This document shows, piece after piece, positions 13,382 through 22,768 of a stretch of DNA of 64,000 nt (position 1 is the stretch's first letter; each line of letters opens with the position of its first letter). The stretch spans positions 105,338,025-105,402,024 of the forward strand of contig OZ038379.1 of assembly GCA_964036045.1 (NCBI GenBank), in the 5' to 3' direction. This DNA is from Eutreptiella sp. 'Long Island Sound 2002' (lineage: Eukaryota > Euglenozoa > Euglenophyceae > Eutreptiales > Eutreptiaceae). The notes below the pieces were generated by a model. That model was not told the origin of the DNA. It worked only from the letters and a program-made list of their open reading frames with translations, and ran no database searches. The position numbers and the translations under genes were made by a program.

Positions 13382-14426
13382 TTCTATTGCATTCGGCAAG
13401 CCCACCTCGCAGAGAATCTACCCCAAGCAACACACACCCAAAATAGGGTGGAAACTACATAAATACGGGCTAAAACATGCTTTACATACCTTGGATCATC
13501 ATTTTAGGTGATCACGGTATCAAAAAAAAAGTTTCGAAAACTTCGACTGTTGAGCACCCTAGGGTGAAAAACCGCATAAGCAGGTTGTGCACCGATCCCT
13601 TGGGAGCCCCCCAACCTCCCAGACCTAATACCCAAATCGGGTGAAAAACACATAGATACGGCCTAAAACATGCTTTACATACCTTGGATGGTCATTTTAG
13701 GTGGTCAAAACATCAAAAAAACAAGTTTTGAAAACTTCGATTTTTGAGCTGCCCGGGGTGAAAAGCTGCATCATCGGGTTGTGTACCGGCCCAATCACTA
13801 GGCCATTATTGGTGGAATCAGTCATTTCGCGTGTTTGGCACGGGTTGTGAACAGCGCTCAGCAAGGCTAGAGATTGCAAAAAACGTCCTTCCGTATCCTA
13901 GTAGGCATATACTGTCACAACATCCCCACTCACACCCCTCAGAGTGGGTACCACGGGGTCACTGAGGTCGCCTAAACCGCCAACATAGCAAAAATGGTTG
14001 AAAAGTGTATAAACTGCATGAGCGCTCGTCCCACTCCGCCCCATACAAACCCTATGGAGTCGGGACCCGGAAACACTTTTTCGGCTCAAAATCGAAAAAA
14101 ACCAAAAGATTCATGATTTTCGACCCAAAAAAAGGGGGGGTCCATTTTTTGGACATTTTTTGACCCCCCCCCCCAGCCCCCCCACCCCCAGCCCCCCCTA
14201 AAAAATGGGTTTCAAGTGGGGGGGGTCTGGGGGGGTCCGGACCAAAAACTCATTGGGGGATGCGATTATTGGACAAAATAATGATTTTACAAGGGGTTAA
14301 ACTAACACTTCAACCCCTTGGGGTAGGGTACGCAAATAGGCCCAAAAGGGCCAAAATGGGGGGGTATGTGGCGTTTTCCCCTATATACGCCTGCCTAGCT
14401 TTGATCCAACAACCTCTGCGAGGTGA
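13382..14426 (+). mobile_element. Family-A element (A9), short form
   Basis: The shortest complete copy, about 1.05 kb with only two 190-bp units. It is joined head-to-tail to A8. The left end has one change (TTGCATTCGG for TTGCCTTCGG). Confidence 0.65.
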
Positions 14427-15206
14427 TTCGGCCTAAAACATGCATTACATACCTTGGATGGTCATTGTGGGTGATCATGGTATCAAAAAAAAAGTTTTGA
14501 AAACTGCGATTTTTGAGCTGGCTACGGTGAAAAATTGCATAAGCACGTTGTGTACCAGCCCATTCGCTAGGCCATCATTGGTGGAATCAGTCATTTCGCG
14601 TGTTTGGCACGGGTTGTGAGCGGCTCTCACCAAGGCTAGAGACTGCAAAAAATGTCCTTCCGTATCCTACGAGGCATATATTGTCGCAACGTCCCCACTC
14701 ACATCCCTCGGAGTGGGTACCACAAGGTCACCGAGGTCACCAAAAGAGCCGACATAGCAAAAATGGTTGAAAAGTGCATAAACCGCATAAGCGCTCGTCC
14801 CACTACGCTCCATACAAACCACATGGAGTCGGGACCCGGAAAATACTTTTTCGGCTCAAAATCGAAAAAAAAACCAAAAGATTCATGATTTTTCACTCCA
14901 AAAAAAGGGGGGTCAATTTTTCGACATTTTTGACCCCCCCCCACCCCCCACCACCCCCCCCACCTCCCTCAAAACCTCAGAAAAGTGGGTTTCAAGTGGT
15001 GGGCGTCTGGGGGGGTCCGAACCAAATACTCATTGGGGGATGCGTTTATTGGACAAAATAATGATTTTACAAGGGGTTAAACTAACAATTCAACCCCTTG
15101 GGGAAGGATACGCGAATAAACCCAAAAAGGCCCAAAATGGGGGGTATGTGGCGTTTTCCCCTATGTACGCCTGCCTGGCTTTGATCTAACAACCTCTGCA
15201 TAGTGA

Positions 15207-15809
15207 TTCTATTGCCTTCAGCAGTGCACCTCGAAGAGAGGTTGGCAATCACCCAATCAGTCCCCTAGTCGGGCCAGCAGTCAGTGAGACAGAAACACAC
15301 AGTTTGGGTTTTTTGTCAATGGCAAAACGCGGCCCCAAGCAGTGGGGACACCGTTCGCCTTAGACCAAGTTGTGGCCGAATGGTAATGCAGCTGACCGGA
15401 GTCTTTTCGGTCGGCAGTTCGAACCCCGGTCGGGTGAATACGGCACCGCCGCCGCCGCCAACAGTCGACCTACCAGAATTCGAACCGCCGACCGAAAACT
15501 TTGTGTGGGCTGCGTTACCATTTGAGCGGCGTTTGTGTGAAAGCGATAAGTTTCCCCACTGCTCCGAGCATCTGAGCGCAAACTTTTGACCCCCACCCCC
15601 ACCCCCACCCCTCAAAAAAGTGATACCCAGTTTTGGGGGATAGAGGCCTCAGAATCGAAAAATTCATTGGGGGGTGGTCTTATTGGGCAAAATAAGGATT
15701 TTACAAGGGCAATATCATGCCTTGGGGTATGCTACACGAATGACCCCCAAAAAGGGGGGTATACGACGCCCGCACCTGCGCTTGATCTAACAACCTCTCT
15801 TCGAGGTGA
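15207..15809 (+). mobile_element. Family-B element (B1) with paired tRNA-like modules
   Basis: It shares the left cap TTCTATTGCCTTC(A/G)GCA with family A but carries longer terminal inverted repeats: CACCTCGAAGAGAGGTTG at the left and CAACCTCTCTTCGAGGTG at the right. The right third (poly-C tract, TGATACCCAGTTTTGGGGGA, ATTTTACAAGG, CTTGGGGTATGCTAC, TTGATCTAACAACCTC) is clearly related to the family-A tail, so A and B are subfamilies of one element. The centre has no 190-bp array. It has two tRNA-like blocks in inverted orientation. No protein is encoded. Confidence 0.75.
15371..15541. promoter_or_regulatory. Inverted pair of tRNA-like (pol III A/B box) modules in B1
   Basis: The plus copy has an A-box-like TGGCCGAATGG at 15373 and a B-box-like GGCAGTTCGAACCCC at about 15413. 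The minus copy (reading left from about 15541 to 15473) has CAAATGGTAACGCAGC and GGTTCGAATTC. Spacing between boxes is about 40 bases, as in tRNA genes. Folding is not a clean cloverleaf and there is no good anticodon loop, so this is a SINE-like internal promoter relic rather than a tRNA gene. If both copies were active they would transcribe towards each other. Confidence 0.4.
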
Positions 15810-16220
15810 CAAATGTTTTCCTAGCAATGACATTTTCAATGCCTTTTACATCCCCGGGTTCGAAAACGCAAAAACCCCATGTCAGATGCATGTCAGAAAT
15901 GTTATGTCAAATTTCAAACTCTGCAACCCACCAGAGCTTTGCAACCCCAAGCTAATGCAACCGATGCGAATTGGCCGGGACAACAAAACAATGCACACAC
16001 CCGAACAAAAAAATTTTGGGCAATAACAGTTGTCCCCAACCCCGCCCTCTTGGACACCTACACATATATGCGGTACTAGGTGGTGCTCATTCAAGTGGTG
16101 GTCAAGTGCTCCATGACTCCTCAAAGAGCTACCACGGCTGCCAAGGCCACACAAAGCAAATCAAAAATCCGTGATCGTGAGACCAACTTACGAACTGCTG
16201 AATTACCTTGACCTACCCCC
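15810..16220. other. Low-copy DNA, nothing recognised
   Basis: Base composition is balanced here, unlike the GC-rich repeats. Short open frames on both strands (for example 15882-16154 minus) have no family resemblance that I can see. Confidence 0.3.
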
Positions 16221-16535
16221 TAAGACCATCCGTAGTTAGCGATTCTACTCTCACTGGGCAGCCCTTGAGGTGGGAGACCATCCATAGTTAGCAATTTGAC
16301 TCCCCACACGTTCTTTTTTAGTTGTGAGACCATCCGTAGTAAGCATTACCCCCCCCCCCCTGCATTGTTTCTCCGGTGTGAGACAACTCATAGTGAGCCA
16401 TTGTGCACTCCGTTAGGACTCTTTGAAGTGTGAGAAGATCCGCAATTAGCTAGTGTACTCACCATGGGCACTCTTTGAGGTGTGAGACCATCCGCAATTA
16501 GCAAGACCACTCTCCCTACATTCCTCTACCCCAGT
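16221..16535 (+). repeat. Diverged 52-bp tandem repeat, six units
   Basis: The word GTGAGACCATCCGTAGTTAGC (shown here only for orientation; most copies differ at 2-5 positions) recurs near 16221, 16273, 16324, 16377, 16430 and 16482, a spacing of 52-54 bases. The DNA between the words varies much more than the word itself. Confidence 0.7.
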
Positions 16536-17658
16536 TTGTGGGTTTACCCGGAATAGGCTGGTCATCCCTCCCTTGCAAAGAGCAATGGTCGTCCCAGTCA
16601 CAATGATGGTCACCGTCACGGTTACTTCACATGCTTCCGTTGCCATTTCTTTTGTTGTTCAAGTTTGTTTGTGTTGGCCAGTGAAAAAAATACCCTCAAG
16701 GGCAGTCCTTAAGGGTGGTCCTTAACATACACAACTCAAACCTTAAAAATTGCTCTCAATGTGGGGTATGGCGCAATGGGTGCCATAATAATGATGATAT
16801 AAAACCGCATAGGATTGGAGGAGCACTTCGTTAGCACAATTGTATGGAAGTCCAAGCCATAGCCTTTTATGAGTAGTGCTGCCGGACTAAGGTTGCGGTG
16901 ATTGCAAGCCATCCTCAGAAGCATCACTTTTGACATCAGAAGCAGTTACCTTGGCTAATTTCAAGAGCCCCGCTTCCAAAATCCCTAGAGATGGAAAAAC
17001 ACTGGTCGCGATTTCGGTGGATTTCCCAGCAAAGCTAACAATGGACTTGAAGATTTCTGAGGGGCCACGTAAGGCAACCCTTCGAAACATAGTTGTGAAT
17101 GAGCAATCAGGGCTGAGTTGTGTTGCGACAAGTGTACTTACGTGCAGTGGGATCATAACGACCATACTTACGCAATACCGCCAAATACGAATTAGGCAAA
17201 TTGCCTCATTTAGAGGGAGACAAAGCAACTTGTCTCACGGTTTTCAAAGCAATTGTGGATAGGAAGGTAGTTGCGGTTGCCACTACCGCCCTAGGGGGGG
17301 GGGGGGGTTGCACGGGGGCGGGTGATTCGTTCTCCCAATCCATTTCTTCTTCAAGCACTAGAATGTAGCATGGGTTCATTTGGTGGCTTGAACACAATGT
17401 CAGATTTAAAATGGCAAAAAAATGGAGCACGCAAGATCTTTTGGGCATCAGAGGCTACCATAATTGACCAAAGAAAAAATGAAGGGCTCCAAAGATCAAT
17501 GGATCCATAGAATCCACTGTGCAACACACTAGTTGAAAAAGATGTGCAAGCTATTGGTGTTGATCCATACAGAGATCCTTCCCCTCGTCGCACACTCCGT
17601 GGAGGTCAACCACCGTTGTGCGCACGGCACGAGGTCGTGCATGTGCTCAAGGTGATAA
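16536..17658. other. Low-copy DNA with short unassigned open frames
   Basis: Overlapping open frames occur at 16930-17262 (+) and 16887-17228 (-). Neither has recognisable domains, a convincing start, or flanking splice signals that decide between them. A G-tract (about 17287-17298) is the only low-complexity feature. Confidence 0.25.
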
Positions 17659-18040
17659 TCATTGTGGTACATGGGTCAAATTAGCAACACGGTTTATCAC
17701 TTCGATGGGGGTGACATTGTTGCCCCAACACTTCTCTTGGTAGTGCTTGTCGAGAAAAAAACAGTACAATTGCACAAAATGCATCACTCGATGGTGACAT
17801 GCTTGATTGACATAGAGTATAATCTTCCTTGTTGATTGACTTCCTCTTCTCCATCCTTCACAACATCTAGATCCACCAGGCCATTGTAGCACCACTGACA
17901 TGTATGTCAATGTCTCTTTTCCTAAACTTTTCCCCAAGTGAAAAAAAAACCCTCGCCCGATTGAAGCCAGCAAAATGCAATGCTCATGCTTAAAGCAACG
18001 CCCATGACGCATAGAAAGCAATGGTTGCTTTCTTTGCTGT
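17659..18040 (-). CDS. Possible exon fragment, function unknown
   Basis: A minus-strand frame of about 125 codons lies between two TGA codons and contains no TAA or TAG, in DNA of roughly even base composition where stops should be frequent. The translation has mixed composition (for example LYVNQACHHRVMHFVQLYCF near the middle and NNVTPIEVINRVANLTHVPQ at the end) and is not low complexity. It may be an exon of a decayed gene or transposon. I do not recognise the family, and no start codon or splice site is compelling. Confidence 0.25.
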
Positions 18041-19110
18041 CACTGTTTATAATTTAGATACGGTGGTTGTGCTAAGCAAGATCACCATGGGTCACTTTGC
18101 CACATTCATTTTTCTTTTTCCTTGTAATTTGAGCCTTTTTGGAATTGCTGTGAATTTTTGGAAGGTTGCTCAAATTTGCTATTGCCACTATTGACCAACG
18201 TGGCCCATCAACTTGATTGCAACACATATTAGCATGACATGCCCATCATTCAACCAACTTCCTTCGGCAAAAGGGTCTACAGCACCCATATGCAACCTCC
18301 ATGTGTGTATGTGTGTTGCCCAAGCAACCATGGGCATAAAATTTTGTGGTTTTGGTTAAGCGGTGACCTAGAATTCAACAAACCCAGAAAAACAAATATT
18401 TTGACATTCTTTTGAGTTTGGAAGATGGCAAGCGTCGTTGATGCTAAACTATGGTCGTTTCGCCTTTGGCCCGGTGCATCCTCTAGATATCCCTTTGGGA
18501 CCTTGCACAAATTAGCACGTGTTAATTAACAGCCACGCTTGATATGACCTTGGCTGATGATAACGACTTTCAACCATGAGCTCAGGGCTGGACCGTTGGG
18601 ATTGTTAGGTTTTGGTCAGCCGCGGAAGCTAAGTGTGAACTTGGAACCCATAGGGTGGGTCCCATATGGCAAAAAAAATTTCAAGCGGATGACAAAAAAA
18701 AATGTATGGGTATTAATTTTTGCACTTCTCCAAGGGCATAGTTGTTCATTGGGGAAGCTCGGAGGATTTTACCCGCATGTGTTTGCCTCAGGAATTCCAC
18801 AAAGAGGCATCATGCATGCTCAACAAAACGAGAGAATGCTTGGATGGGGCCTTTAGGGCCATTTCAAAAATGGCAACCCAAGCGGCCTCCAAACCTGGGG
18901 TGAACACCCTCTACATGCTCAATTTCAGGATGCTCATGCTAAGCCAAGCAAACAGATCAATGCCATGCCCATCCTACCCTAGGTTGATGTGTTTTTTTGT
19001 GCCTGTCATAGAAATGCTTTTACTTAAATTGTAAACCTGTGAACCAAAAAATTTGTAATGCCAGCATCTTTGCTGTTCGAAGCTTGAGTATCCTTGTGTC
19101 CTGAGCAAAA
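18041..19110. other. Low-copy DNA, nothing recognised
   Basis: AT-balanced sequence. Open frames at 18557-18856 and 18720-19034 (+) are short and overlap. Family-B element B2 has inserted at the right edge. Confidence 0.3.
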
Positions 19111-19735
19111 TTCTATTGCCTTCGGCAGTGCACCTCGAAGAGAGGTTGACAGTCAGCCATTCAGTCCCTGCGCCAGGCCAGCAGTGAGTCATACAGAAAC
19201 ACACAGTTTGGGTTTTTTGTCAGTGGCAGATGCGTCCCTAAACAGTGGGGCGACACTTCACTGCAGACCAAGCAGTGGCCGAATGGTAACGCAGCCGACC
19301 GGAGTTTGTTTGGTAGGCGGTTCGAACCCTGGTTGGCTGCGATTGGCGCCGCCGCCGCCGCGAAAAGGCAGCAGACCAGGATTCGAACCACCGACCGAAA
19401 ACTTTGCTTCGGCTGCGTTACCATTCGACCAGCGGTTGTCTGACGGCATTCTGCTTCCCCACTGCTTGCAGCCTTCTGAGCGAAAACTTTTGCCCCCCCC
19501 CCCCACCCCCCCCCACCCCCCACCCCCCCCCAAAAAAGTGATATCCAGTTTTAGGGGGTAGAGGCCTCAAAATCAAAAAATCCATTGGGGATGGTCTTAT
19601 TGGGCAAAGTGTGATTTTACAAGGGGTTGGACATCCAATATCATGCCTTGGGGTATGCTACGCGAATGACCCCAAAAAAGGGGGGTATATGACGCCCGCG
19701 CCTGCGCTTGATCTAACAACCTCTCTTCGAGGTGA
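19111..19735 (+). mobile_element. Family-B element (B2), complete
   Basis: Termini are intact. The left flank ends ...GAGCAAAA and the right flank begins TTTTCCATG, so the empty site would read AAAATTTT with no duplicated bases. This is the cleanest insertion junction in the window because both flanks are low-copy DNA. Confidence 0.75.
19268..19445. promoter_or_regulatory. Inverted pair of tRNA-like modules in B2
   Basis: The plus copy has TGGCCGAATGG (about 19272) and GGCGGTTCGAACCC (about 19316). The minus copy, read leftwards from 19445, has TGGTCGAATGGTAACGC and GGTTCGAATCC, the latter a perfect match to the eukaryotic B-box consensus. The two copies could also pair as a long hairpin in RNA. 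Confidence 0.45.
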
Positions 19736-20289
19736 TTTTCCATGTTGTGTAAGTACATATGATTGGCATAATTGGGGCTGCAACAGCATTTTCCCGGTAT
19801 TCTATTCCCTCAGGATTGGAATAAGATACGTGGTCGTGGTGATACATAATCAGGGCACTCATCGACCCAATATGGTTTATTATGCCATCAACCATTAAGC
19901 TCCTGCTGTGCCTGTGCTTGCTTTTTGATAACCACGACCCAAAAATCTCAGGCTGTCATTCGTTTCAAAAAAGAAGAGAATGTCTCATTCCTAAAAGCCA
20001 GCCTGGGTCACAGGGTGCAGTTCATACAACGTTTTGAGCTGACATTGACAATCGTTTACACGTGTACCCTGGATGCATAGTGCAGTATTGCACTGTCCTT
20101 CAGAATCGTTCAGCAACAAGTCTTGACACACCTCAAGTAAAGGGGGGGATGGGGGCGTTCTGGGCCCTACTAGGGAAGGGAGTGCATTTGGGGGACGGCT
20201 TCACTTGCCAGGAGTGAAAAGAACACCTTTTGGTGCACACAGGCAGTAGTGCAATGCATCACCATTGGGACGTAGTAAAGTAAACATCA
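19736..20289. other. Low-copy DNA, nothing recognised
   Basis: There is no frame longer than 95 codons and no repeat that I can see, apart from a short G-rich run near 20142-20158. Confidence 0.3.
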
Positions 20290-20458
20290 CCCCCCCCCCT
20301 TGTGAGAACAACGGTACGTGTGGTTTCTGCAACTTTTGGAACCATGTCCTACTTTGCCCATTAAAAATACCCCCCCCCCCCCTTGTCAGAACAACATTAC
20401 GTGCTGTTTCCGTCAATTCTTGGGATTTCAGTGTTGTTCTCACAAAGGGGGGAGGGGG
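20290..20458. mobile_element. Small element with poly-C inverted termini (candidate MITE)
   Basis: The left end is a C-run followed by TTGTGAGAACAAC (20290-20312). A second partial copy in the same orientation lies at 20370-20394 (C-run, TTGTCAGAACAAC). The opposite complement GTTGTTCTCACAA followed by a G-run lies at 20433-20458. Only about 170 bp separate the outer arms, so this could be a miniature element or a folded fragment of one. No target duplication is evident. Confidence 0.4.
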
Positions 20459-20874
20459 GCACCATTTGACCACTGCTGCGTGCTTCAGAAATCTATTGTA
20501 TTTCGGGGAGGTGTTATGTGGAACGCACGCAACTGCTCTTCGTCACTTCCAGTTCTCCAGAACGTGTTGGTCACCAGCAATAGCCGTCCGTCAACCGCCA
20601 GATGCTTTGGTCCATTCGCCAACAGCCGTCAATCAAGCATGAACCGCCGTGGGTCACGCCAACTGCCATCAGTTACAGCATAAAGAGCATAAAGCCAAGC
20701 GCCAGCAACTGGTTGCCAACCTCGGTCTTTCAATAAGCGACATGTATCTGGAAAATGTCGCTGCTGAATGACGGCTCTTTACTCCCCTTCACTGCACAGC
20801 ATTGCCCACAAATTCACACACTCCCAGTCACCCTCTCACTCACTCAGCTCTGTCCCTCTTTTGTTCATCACTCC
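20459..20874. other. Low-copy DNA downstream of the 20875-21344 frame
   Basis: Nothing recognised. A CTCACTCACTC-like stretch near 20820-20850 is a minor simple repeat. Confidence 0.3.
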
Positions 20875-21344
20875 TCACCTGGAATTGAAATGGTTGATGC
20901 TGGGGCATGGCACGTCCTGTGAGATCGATGTGTACAGGTATGTGTATGCCGCCACCAGGCGCTGGAAATCTGCCCATGTCGTACGGTATGCATAGGTGTT
21001 GTGAACGTACATCTGATACCCTACGGTCTGAAAGAACATGTACGCCGCAGGCTGTAAGTTCATGTACTTCAGATGCTGCAGGCGCCCCGGCTTGGGTGTG
21101 GAAGGCACAGAGGTTTGAGGCTGCAACTCTTTTTGGATCTCTGCAATCACACAAGGGAACAAAATGACGGCCAAAAACACAAAAGCAAACCTCTGGTGTT
21201 CCAGAATGAAGCCGCACGGGAGGGAAGTAATCAATTGTGCATGGAAGATAACTGAGTGGCCTTGCAGGGTAGTCCTTAAGAAATCATGGACATGGGGGAA
21301 CCATGCCTTAGTGTTAACAAACTGAGTGTCGACGAAATTTGCAC
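20875..21344 (-). CDS. Probable exon of unknown protein, ending in TGA
   Basis: On the minus strand the frame is free of all three st codons for about 155 codons and then ends in TGA at 20875, in DNA of ordinary base composition, which makes chance openness unlikely. The translation has a natural mixture of residues: a hydrophobic stretch near residues 60-72 (FAFVFLAVILFPCVIA) that could be a membrane segment or a buried core, followed by a Pro/Gln-rich linker and a Tyr-rich C-terminus (MYVHNTYAYRTTWADFQRLV). No ATG begins the frame, so it is probably an internal or last exon. Its upstream boundary is not clear. I do not recognise the family. Confidence 0.45.
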
Positions 21345-21689
21345 TACTTCACAACTCCACAGGGGGCATGTCGGCACAGCACACATGTAACAGGGAGAAA
21401 TGGCGTTTTTTTTGCTACAAATGGCAATATTCGTGCCCCTACAGACCATACCAGAACCCCACAATGTTGGACAGCCTCATGTTTCACCCCACTCCTACCC
21501 CCCAAGCCACCCAGCGCCCTGAATTGTAACCTCAACACCACCTTACAACGTAGTGAAAAGCACATGCACAATGAACACAGCTAGAGCATGTATTTTTTAG
21601 GGCCTGGATGGTCAACCCACAACTTTCGGCCATGACCTCTTTGAGCCACACCTACTCAAGGTCATAGTGAGGAACGTGAAAAATGTAAG
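21345..21689. other. Low-copy DNA, nothing firm
   Basis: A minus-strand frame at 21344-21571 is open for 75 codons and ends in TAG. It could belong to the same locus as the exon at 20875-21344, but it is too short to judge. Confidence 0.2.
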
Positions 21690-21860
21690 TCGTGTACAAA
21701 AAAACCGTATAGTCGTGTAATTTTTTTTTTTGCTGTAAATGCGTGTAATTTTTTTTTTGCTGTAAGTCGTGTGAATTATAAAAAAAATTGAATTTTTTGA
21801 TTTTTGCGGTAAGTCGTGTAACTTTTTTTTTGCTCTAAGTCGTGTAAATTATTAAAAAAA
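21690..21860 (+). repeat. AT-rich repeat of the GCTGTAAGTCGTGTAA family
   Basis: T-runs alternate with GCTGTAAATGCGTGTAA, GCTGTAAGTCGTGTGAA and similar words. The same words form the ~78-bp repeat at 36251-36665 on the other side of the 85-bp satellite, so one repeat family flanks the satellite on both sides. Confidence 0.7.
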
Positions 21861-22407
21861 AATGAAAAATTGAAAGAAATCCAACCTTTGCAATACATGC
21901 GCGATATGTACAGCTGCCGGTTCCGTACGGCACCCCATAGCGACCTTAACGATGGGACGCCGAGTCCACAAAGCACATAGTACTCTGCGTGGCCACCAAT
22001 TAGTTGGGACTCGGCCAATATAACATAGTTTCACATGTTGTCATTGGCACTAGACTCAAAATCAGGCCCAAGAGAAGAGTCCTGACAGGGCCATGGCCAA
22101 CATCCAGTGTGCCTGCACTGGGAACAAAATCAGGCTCAAGAAAAAGAGTCCCGGCAGGGCCATGGCCAACGCTACTGCCACCATTTAGGCCACCAAGGCA
22201 CTGGCATGGGGCCAAGATTATAGCAATCTTCTACGCTCCACCATTGGTCCTTGGGTTATCCACGTCCCACGATATGTGCACCAGAAAAACGAAAAAAAAT
22301 AGAAACGGATCGTAAGGTGCACTTACATGAGGGGAATTCATGATGGAAACATGACGGGGCAGCCCATTGTGCACATGCACATATTACACACCAGCAAAGA
22401 GGAAATG
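21861..22407. repeat. Low-copy DNA with a ~55-bp direct duplication
   Basis: Two diverged copies of an AATCAGGC(C/T)CAAGA...GGGCCATGGCCAAC block lie near 22060-22098 and 22120-22170. Nothing else is recognised. Confidence 0.4.
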
Positions 22408-22680
22408 TCACACACAAAAGAGGGGGGACAGCCAAGCCGGAGGCTGAAGGTAACCCAGAGAATGTCCAAGTGGCATAGGAGCCGAAAATAGGAAATGCAC
22501 TTTCATTGTCGGTTCCCCACATGCATTGCACCATATCATGGGTTTGTGGCTCTTCACCGTTGAATGACGAATAAGCTCCTTCGTCAGCTCAAGGGTAGAG
22601 AGTCCCAAACAGCCAAGCAATAGTACATTGCATGTGTATTCATAGGGTATCATCCGTGCCCACGGAACTCATTGTGGCCG
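22408..22680 (-). CDS. Possible exon, function unknown, ending in TGA
   Basis: About 90 minus-strand codons lie between TGA codons without TAA or TAG. The translation contains a CNAC pair and basic stretches (ELIRHSTVKSHKPMIWCNAC), but no domain that I can name. It has the same orientation as 20875-21344 and could be another exon of that locus. Confidence 0.25.
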
Positions 22681-22768
22681 ATTTCTTCGTGTATACCCCG
22701 GTGCCATTCGCAGAGCATTGCTTGAAGGACACTGTTGCATACACGAAGGGCAAAAACAAAAGGGGACA

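Larger units (their letters stand above)
8830..15206 (+). mobile_element. Family-A element (A6), broken into three pieces by A7 and A8/A9
   Basis: The left end is at 8830. The pieces appear to be 8830-9368, 10783-11170 and 14427-15206, separated by later insertions. The last join is not seamless: the sequence jumps within the 190-bp unit, so unequal exchange in the array or a separate element is also possible. The right end is mutated (CCTCTGCATAGTGA instead of CCTCTGCGAGGTGA) and is followed at once by family-B element B1. Confidence 0.45.

Noticed and set aside
15371-15437. A functional tRNA gene
   Set aside because: A and B boxes are good, but acceptor and anticodon stems do not form a proper cloverleaf, and the sequence sits inside a repeated mobile element.
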